DNA of 10,074 nt from Pseudobdellovibrionaceae bacterium (GTDB lineage Bacteria; Bdellovibrionota; Bdellovibrionia; Bdellovibrionales; JAMPXM01): NCBI GenBank assembly GCA_913774795.1, contig CAJYIL010000668.1:1-10074 (forward strand), in the 5' to 3' direction. Below are positions 5,573 through 10,074 of this stretch, in pieces. Made by a program: the position numbers and the translations under genes. Position 1 is the stretch's first letter. Every line of letters starts with the position of its first letter. The notes beneath the pieces are model-generated. The model was not told where the DNA came from. It searched no databases and was given only the letters and a program-made list of their open reading frames with translations.

Positions 5573-6190
5573 ATGTTCTCAGGAATCGTCGAAGCTCTCA
5601 GCCCGGTCAAATCCGCGCGCTCAAATGGCAATCTCGTTCAGATCGAAGTCGAACGTCCCCGTGACTTTACCGACATCAAAAACGGGGACTCGATCGCGAC
5701 AAACGGCGTTTGTTTAACGGTCGAGAAATTTGACGACCGCACGATTCAGTTCGCGCTCGGCGCCGAGACTCTTCAGGTCACCGGCTGGTCCGCCGACCAA
5801 CTCGCAAAATCGAGAGTGAATCTTGAGCGCAGCCTTCGCATGGGCGATCGCATTCACGGTCACATGGTCAGCGGTCACGTCGACGGAGTCGGGCAAGTGA
5901 CACGGGCGGAAGAAGACGGTGGTTCGGTTTTTCTCGACGTCCAAGCGCCGCCTCAACTCTTGCGCTATGTTTGGAAAAAAGGGAGCTGGGCCGTGAATGG
6001 TGTGAGCCTCACGATCAACAATGTCTCCGATCAGGGCGTCGTGAGTATGTGCCTGATTCCTGAGACGACGAAGCGCACAAACCTCGGCGGCTTGAAAGCC
6101 GGCGATTCCGTGAATCTCGAAGTCGACATGATGGCGCGCGGGATGATCTCGTTCTTCGAAAACGCGCCTCAGCTTCAACAGAAACCTTAA
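5573..6190 (+). CDS. ribE: Riboflavin synthase, alpha subunit
   Basis: This enzyme dismutates two molecules of 6,7-dimethyl-8-ribityllumazine into riboflavin and a pyrimidine that returns to the RibH step. The protein has 205 residues, the usual length, built from two homologous lumazine-binding barrels. The first carries MFSGIVEA at the start and NGVCLTV (44-50). A GDRIHGHMVSGHVDGVGQV segment (91-109) leads into the second, which has VNGVSLTIN and TNLGGLKAGDSVNLEVD near the end. The N-terminal MFSGIVE differs from the common MFTGIVE only by a conservative Ser. The usual IPHT motif of the second barrel reads IPETT, a substitution I flag but do not think disabling. It is the first gene of the riboflavin series, 36 nt before ribBA. 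Confidence 0.96.
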   Translation: MFSGIVEALSPVKSARSNGNLVQIEVERPRDFTDIKNGDSIATNGVCLTVEKFDDRTIQFALGAETLQVTGWSADQLAKSRVNLERSLRMGDRIHGHMVSGHVDGVGQVTRAEEDGGSVFLDVQAPPQLLRYVWKKGSWAVNGVSLTINNVSDQGVVSMCLIPETTKRTNLGGLKAGDSVNLEVDMMARGMISFFENAPQLQQKP

Positions 6191-6212
6191 GCGGCTCTCT
6201 CCGTAAGAGCGC
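6191..6212 (+). other. Intercistronic hairpin between ribE and ribBA
   Basis: GCGGCTCT (6191-6198) and AGAGCGC (6206-6212) form a 7-bp stem with one bulged G and loop CTCCGTA, starting directly after the ribE stop. CTAGAAAAG follows, with no T tract, so it is not an intrinsic terminator. It ends 14 nt before the ribBA ATG, which has only a poor purine stretch as a ribosome site, so the hairpin may influence ribBA translation or mRNA stability. Confidence 0.4.
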
Positions 6213-6226
6213 CTAGAAAAGAACGT

Positions 6227-7432
6227 ATGAACTCGATCACCGAAATCATCGAAGATGTCCGGCAAGGCAAGATGGTTCTTCTCGTCGACGACGAAGATCG
6301 CGAAAACGAAGGCGATCTGATCATCGCGGCTAGCGCGGTCACGACTGAAGCGATCAACTTCATGGTCCGCGAAGCGCGCGGTCTCGTTTGCCTCTGCATG
6401 ACAGGCGAGCAAATCGAAAGACTCAAACTTCCGCTGATGGTCAAAGACGAGCAAAACTATGCTCCGAACAAAACCGCTTTCACGGTCAGCATCGAAGCCT
6501 CGTTCGGCGTCACGACCGGAATTTCTGCCGCCGACCGCGCCCACACCATCAAAGTCGCCGCTGATCCAAACGCGAAGCCGTCTGATGTCATCGTTCCTGG
6601 TCACATCTTTCCGATCCGCGCAAAAGAGGGCGGCGTCTTAAAGCGCGCAGGGCACACGGAGGCTTCGGTCGATCTCGCACGCCTTGCGGGTCTCAATCCA
6701 GCGGCCGTGATTTGCGAAGTCATGAACGACGACGGCACGATGGCACGCGTTCCCGATCTCAAAAAGTTCTGTGCAAAACACGGCATTAAGATGGGGACAA
6801 TTACCGATCTCATCCGTTACCGCATCCAAACCGAAACTCTCGTGAGCGAAGTCGCCAAAGCCGCGCTCCCGAATACGTTCGGCCAAGACTTCATCGTTCG
6901 CGCGTTCCGAAACGAACTCGATAACGCCGAACACTTGGTCGTTCAAATGGGCGATATCAAGCCGGGCGATGAAGTTCTTGTCCGCGTGCACAGCGAGTGC
7001 ATGACCGGTGATGTCTTCGGAAGCCAGCGTTGCGACTGCGGCCCCCAGCTCCACAAAGCCATGGAGATGATCAAAGAAGAAGGGAAGGGCGTGATCCTAT
7101 ACCTTCGCCAAGAGGGCCGCGGAATCGGGCTTGCGAACAAGATTCGCGCCTACGCACTTCAAGATCAGGGCATGGACACCGTCGAAGCCAATCTCCACTT
7201 GGGGTTCCCGAAAGACGCGCGCGATTACGGAATCGGCGCACAAATCCTTCGCGAAATCGGCGTGACGAAGATTCGTCTGATGTCGAACAACCCGTCGAAG
7301 CGAGCGGGCATCTCGGGCTACGGCCTCGAGATCGTCGAGCGAGTTCCTCTCGTCATCGAGGCGAACAAAAACAACGTGCAGTACCTCAACACGAAGAAAG
7401 AGAAGATGGGCCACGTCTTCTCAAAGGATTGA
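6227..7432 (+). CDS. ribBA: Bifunctional 3,4-dihydroxy-2-butanone 4-phosphate synthase / GTP cyclohydrolase II
   Basis: The protein supplies both entry substrates of riboflavin synthesis: the N-terminal half converts ribulose 5-phosphate to DHBP, and the C-terminal half opens GTP to the diaminopyrimidine. It has 401 residues, typical of the RibBA fusion. The DHBP synthase half (about 1-200) shows DDEDRENEGDL (21-31, acidic metal and substrate site), TTGISAADRAHTI (96-108) and AGHTEASVDLARLAG (141-155). The cyclohydrolase half (about 205-401) shows RVHSECMTGDVFGSQRCDCG with the zinc ligands Cys258, Cys269 and Cys271 in C-x10-C-x-C spacing, then YLRQEGRGIGLANKIRAY (292-309), DYGIGAQIL (333-341) and SNNPSKR (353-359). 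All key motifs of both halves are kept, so both activities are likely. The ribosome site before 6227 is weak (AGAAAAGAA), suggesting coupling to ribE translation. ribH begins 6 nt after the stop. Confidence 0.97.
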   Translation: MNSITEIIEDVRQGKMVLLVDDEDRENEGDLIIAASAVTTEAINFMVREARGLVCLCMTGEQIERLKLPLMVKDEQNYAPNKTAFTVSIEASFGVTTGISAADRAHTIKVAADPNAKPSDVIVPGHIFPIRAKEGGVLKRAGHTEASVDLARLAGLNPAAVICEVMNDDGTMARVPDLKKFCAKHGIKMGTITDLIRYRIQTETLVSEVAKAALPNTFGQDFIVRAFRNELDNAEHLVVQMGDIKPGDEVLVRVHSECMTGDVFGSQRCDCGPQLHKAMEMIKEEGKGVILYLRQEGRGIGLANKIRAYALQDQGMDTVEANLHLGFPKDARDYGIGAQILREIGVTKIRLMSNNPSKRAGISGYGLEIVERVPLVIEANKNNVQYLNTKKEKMGHVFSKD

Positions 7433-7438
7433 TCCGCA

Positions 7439-7921
7439 ATGTCGACAAACGCTCCCGTAAAAACGAATCAACTCAAAGCCGGTGGCCTTAAGATCGGCGT
7501 CGTCAGCGCTCGCTGGAACGCCCAGATCACCGATAAACTGCATGAAGGTGCGATCGAGGAACTAAAGCGCCTCGGTTGCCAAGACATCAAAGCGATTCGG
7601 GTTCCGGGTGCTTTTGAAGTTCCGCTCGGCGCTAGAGCGCTTCTCGAGGCCGGATTCGACGGTGTCGTCGCTCTCGGATGCGTGATTCGCGGCGAGACCA
7701 CGCACTATGATTACGTGTGTTCGAGTGTTGAGCGCGGTTGCACGGAGTTGCAACTTCGCACGGGAAAGCCCGTCGGCTTTGGAATTTTGACCACCGAAAA
7801 TGAGGAGCAAGCTTTCGATCGCACCGGCGGTAAGCATGGTCACAAAGGCATCGAAGCGGCCCAAGTCGTCGTCGAGATGATTCACACCACTCGCTTGATC
7901 GCGACTTTGAACGCCAACTGA
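7439..7921 (+). CDS. ribH: 6,7-Dimethyl-8-ribityllumazine synthase
   Basis: RibH condenses the ribityl-aminopyrimidine with dihydroxybutanone phosphate to give the lumazine consumed by RibE. It assembles as pentamers or 60-subunit shells in the cytoplasm. The 160 residues match the family length. Visible motifs are ARWN (24-27, aromatic residue stacking on the pyrimidine), VPGAFEVP (55-62), GCVIRGETTHYDYVC (80-93) with catalytic His89, and GILTTENEEQAFDRTGGKHGHKG (115-137) with the phosphate-binding Arg128. AAAGGA lies 10 nt before the ATG, inside the end of ribBA. Many bacteria have nusB next. Here the stop codon instead overlaps the start of a sensor kinase. Confidence 0.97.
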   Translation: MSTNAPVKTNQLKAGGLKIGVVSARWNAQITDKLHEGAIEELKRLGCQDIKAIRVPGAFEVPLGARALLEAGFDGVVALGCVIRGETTHYDYVCSSVERGCTELQLRTGKPVGFGILTTENEEQAFDRTGGKHGHKGIEAAQVVVEMIHTTRLIATLNAN

Positions 7922-10074
7922 TGGCTGAGTCGAACGAGCGTCAGTTTGGAGAAGTCCAGGAAACAAAGAAGCGAAAGCGCGAAGTCGTCGCGGTTTTGCT
8001 TCTCACGTTTTTGTTCTTCACGCTGACGTGGGTTCAATTCAAGCTCCTCGGAATTTCTCAGCAGCTCCCGTTCGAGCACTCGATCTTCTTCTTCGGTCTC
8101 GTCAACTTCAACATCATCATCTTGCTCCTGTTGTTCTTCCTGATCTTCCGAAATGTCGTGAAGGTCTTCGTCGAGAAACAAGGAAAGGTCATTGGGTCGA
8201 GCCTAAAAGCAAAGCTCGTCGCCGCGTTCTCGTTATTCGCGTTCATTCCGACGACGCTGATGTTCATCGTCTCGGTTTTCTACATCAACTCGAGTTTTGA
8301 TAAATGGTTCAGCTTGCGGATGGCGAGTGTCTTAAAAAGCTCGCTCGAAGTGAATCAGGAGTACATTTTCTCCGCGCGAAAAAAGAACTATAACTTCGCC
8401 AACCAAATCGCTCGCTCGGTCGAGCAGGCGTCGGGCCCTTCGGAGATCCCGCAAATCCTCAATAACTCTCGAGACCGTTTCATGCTCGATGCGATCGAGT
8501 ATTACCCGGGCCTTTTCGGTAAACGAATTGTGAGCCTCTCAAAAGATGAGAGCGTTCCCGAGATTCCTCCGGTCAGCATCGAGTTCCTCAAAAAAGGAAT
8601 CACCCAACGCGCCGAAGCCTCGATGATTCACGGCTTCGGCGAAGGCAACCTGATTCGCGTGATCGTTCCGGTCAACAGGGCCGGGGAGAAGGGCGCGCTT
8701 GTGGTGAGCGCGTTCATCCCAATTTCTCTTGTGAGCAAGATGGACGACATTTCGGCCGCTCACGAAGAGTTCCGTAATCTCAATCCGCTTCAATATCCTT
8801 TGAAGTCGATCTATCTCATCATCCTCGTGCTCATGACACTCATGATTCTGATGTGCGCGACTTGGTTCGGCTTCTATCTCGCACGAGAACTCTCGATTCC
8901 GCTTGAGACTCTGGGACTTGCGACCAGACGAGTCTCTCAGGGCGACTACCGGCCGGTTCGATTGACGAGCGGCTCCGCCGAGATCACGCAGCTCATCGGT
9001 AATTTCAACCAGATGACTTCAAACCTCGATCGTTCAAAGAAAGAGGTCCTTGAGGCCAACAAGAACCTGACCGATTCTCTCGAGAGACTCGACGAGCGCA
9101 GCCGTTACATCCAAGTCGTTCTGGCGAGCGTTTCGACCGGCGTGATTTCTGTCGATCAAAATGGCACGATCACGACCTTCAACCGTCACGCGGGCCAGCT
9201 CCTGAACGTTGACCCGACTCACTTCATTGGGCGCAACATCAAAGACGTCGTCGATTCGAGCTACCACAAGATGTTCGTCGAACTTCTCCAGACGATGAGG
9301 CAAACATCGGCACTCACACTTCAAAAAGAAGTGCGCATCGACGTCGACGGGCGACAGGTACCGCTGCAACTCAATCTTTCGGTCTTGAATGATGAGCGCG
9401 GCCACAAGGTCGGCCAGATCCTCGTCTTCGATGACCTGACGACGATGATGAACGCTCAGCGCGCGGCGGCCTGGACCGAAGTGGCCCGCCGAATCGCTCA
9501 CGAAATTAAAAATCCGCTCACGCCGATCAAACTCTCGGCGCAACGGCTTGAGAAAAAATTTGGCGCGCAGATCAACGATCCGGTGTTCTCGTCGTGCATC
9601 AACATGATCATCGGCCAAACCGACGATCTCAAAAAACTCGTCAACGAGTTCTCGAATTTCGCACGTCTTCCTCAGTCGCGTCCGGTGCTCATGAACTTAA
9701 ACTCCGTGATCGGCGAAGTGACGCAGCTCTACCAAATCGCGCACCGCGATCTCACGATTAAATTCGACCAAGACGAGCAGCTACCTGATTTCAAATTCGA
9801 TCCAGTTCAAATCAAGCGAGTTTTGATGAACTTGCTCGATAACGCAGTCGCCGCCGTGCAAGACGAGAAAGAAGCTCGGGGGGCCATCCGCACCCAATCT
9901 GATAGCTTGCTCAAGCTCGTTCGCGTCTCGGTTCTCGATAACGGAGTCGGCATTCCCGATGCCGATCGTGACCGTGTGTTCGAGCCGTATTTCAGTACAA
10001 AAGAAAATGGAACAGGTCTTGGCCTCGCAATCGTTCGTCGCATTGTCGAAGACCATAACGGTTTCATTCGCGCG
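7921..10074 (+). CDS. ntrY: NtrY-like membrane sensor histidine kinase (3' end beyond the window)
   Basis: This is a two-component sensor that autophosphorylates on His and passes the phosphate to a response regulator, classically NtrX. The frame is open from the ATG at 7921 to the edge, 718 codons. Hydrophobic segments lie at about 23-40, 54-79, 97-122 and 296-320, with a presumed periplasmic domain of about 170 residues between the last two. A HAMP linker (about 322-380, with PLETLGLATRRVSQGDY) and a PAS domain (about 395-510, STGVISVDQNGTITTFN) follow. The phosphoacceptor His527 sits in RRIAHEIKNPLTPIKLSA, the wording typical of NtrY. The ATPase domain has the N box MNLLDNA (Asn637, Asn641), G1 DNGVGIP from Asp673, F box VFEPYFSTK, and G2 GTGLGLAI from Gly697. 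Only the last tens of residues are probably missing. The start overlaps the ribH TGA by one base (TGATG) and has no clear ribosome site, so translation is probably coupled to ribH. The true ligand is unknown, and nitrogen sensing should not be assumed. Confidence 0.93.
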   Translation, partial: MAESNERQFGEVQETKKRKREVVAVLLLTFLFFTLTWVQFKLLGISQQLPFEHSIFFFGLVNFNIIILLLLFFLIFRNVVKVFVEKQGKVIGSSLKAKLVAAFSLFAFIPTTLMFIVSVFYINSSFDKWFSLRMASVLKSSLEVNQEYIFSARKKNYNFANQIARSVEQASGPSEIPQILNNSRDRFMLDAIEYYPGLFGKRIVSLSKDESVPEIPPVSIEFLKKGITQRAEASMIHGFGEGNLIRVIVPVNRAGEKGALVVSAFIPISLVSKMDDISAAHEEFRNLNPLQYPLKSIYLIILVLMTLMILMCATWFGFYLARELSIPLETLGLATRRVSQGDYRPVRLTSGSAEITQLIGNFNQMTSNLDRSKKEVLEANKNLTDSLERLDERSRYIQVVLASVSTGVISVDQNGTITTFNRHAGQLLNVDPTHFIGRNIKDVVDSSYHKMFVELLQTMRQTSALTLQKEVRIDVDGRQVPLQLNLSVLNDERGHKVGQILVFDDLTTMMNAQRAAAWTEVARRIAHEIKNPLTPIKLSAQRLEKKFGAQINDPVFSSCINMIIGQTDDLKKLVNEFSNFARLPQSRPVLMNLNSVIGEVTQLYQIAHRDLTIKFDQDEQLPDFKFDPVQIKRVLMNLLDNAVAAVQDEKEARGAIRTQSDSLLKLVRVSVLDNGVGIPDADRDRVFEPYFSTKENGTGLGLAIVRRIVEDHNGFIRA

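Noticed and set aside
5714..6604. 296-codon minus-strand open frame across ribE and ribBA
   Set aside because: It arises from the codon bias of the two rib genes on the opposite strand. The translation is rich in Asp, Arg, Phe and Val in the way typical of antisense shadows.

Overview
The window reads as chromosome of a flagellated, Gram-negative bacterium. By eye the GC content is in the mid-50s and C-ending codons (GTC, CTC, ATC, GAC) are common. The flagellin is compact (277 residues) and its ends resemble, from memory, the short flagellins of Bdellovibrio and relatives. An NtrY-type sensor kinase and a fused RibBA fit the same Bdellovibrionota/Oligoflexia-type assignment. That assignment is inference, because no rRNA or other marker is present.

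Layout. 1-166 may hold the tail of a plus-strand gene that enters from the left. 167-305 is non-coding and contains a small cluster of imperfect direct repeats. A flagellin gene (359-1192, minus) ends in a clear intrinsic terminator (296-331). Its upstream region (1193-1604) carries candidate promoters, a possible 6-codon leader ORF with a very strong ribosome binding site, and a 14-bp perfect palindrome. A membrane-anchored alpha/beta hydrolase (1605-2591, minus) is divergent from clpB (2709-5306, plus), the protein disaggregase. After clpB comes a strong hairpin, then a 212-nt non-coding stretch (5361-5572).

From 5573 to the right edge four genes lie in a tight plus-strand series: ribE (riboflavin synthase), ribBA (bifunctional DHBP synthase/GTP cyclohydrolase II), ribH (lumazine synthase), and an NtrY-like membrane histidine kinase whose start codon overlaps the ribH stop codon and which runs off the right edge at 10074. 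RibBA makes the two precursors of the pathway (the GTP-derived pyrimidine and dihydroxybutanone phosphate), RibH joins the butanone phosphate to the reduced pyrimidine, and RibE dismutates the lumazine to riboflavin. RibD, the deaminase/reductase between them, is not in the window, and neither is nusB, a frequent follower of ribH.

I see no mobile element, CRISPR array, tRNA, rRNA or recognisable riboswitch. The genes are mostly ordinary core functions. The observations most worth a second look are the leader ORF before flagellin, the translational overlap of ribH with a sensor kinase, a conserved-looking internal GTG start in clpB, and the repeats downstream of flagellin.
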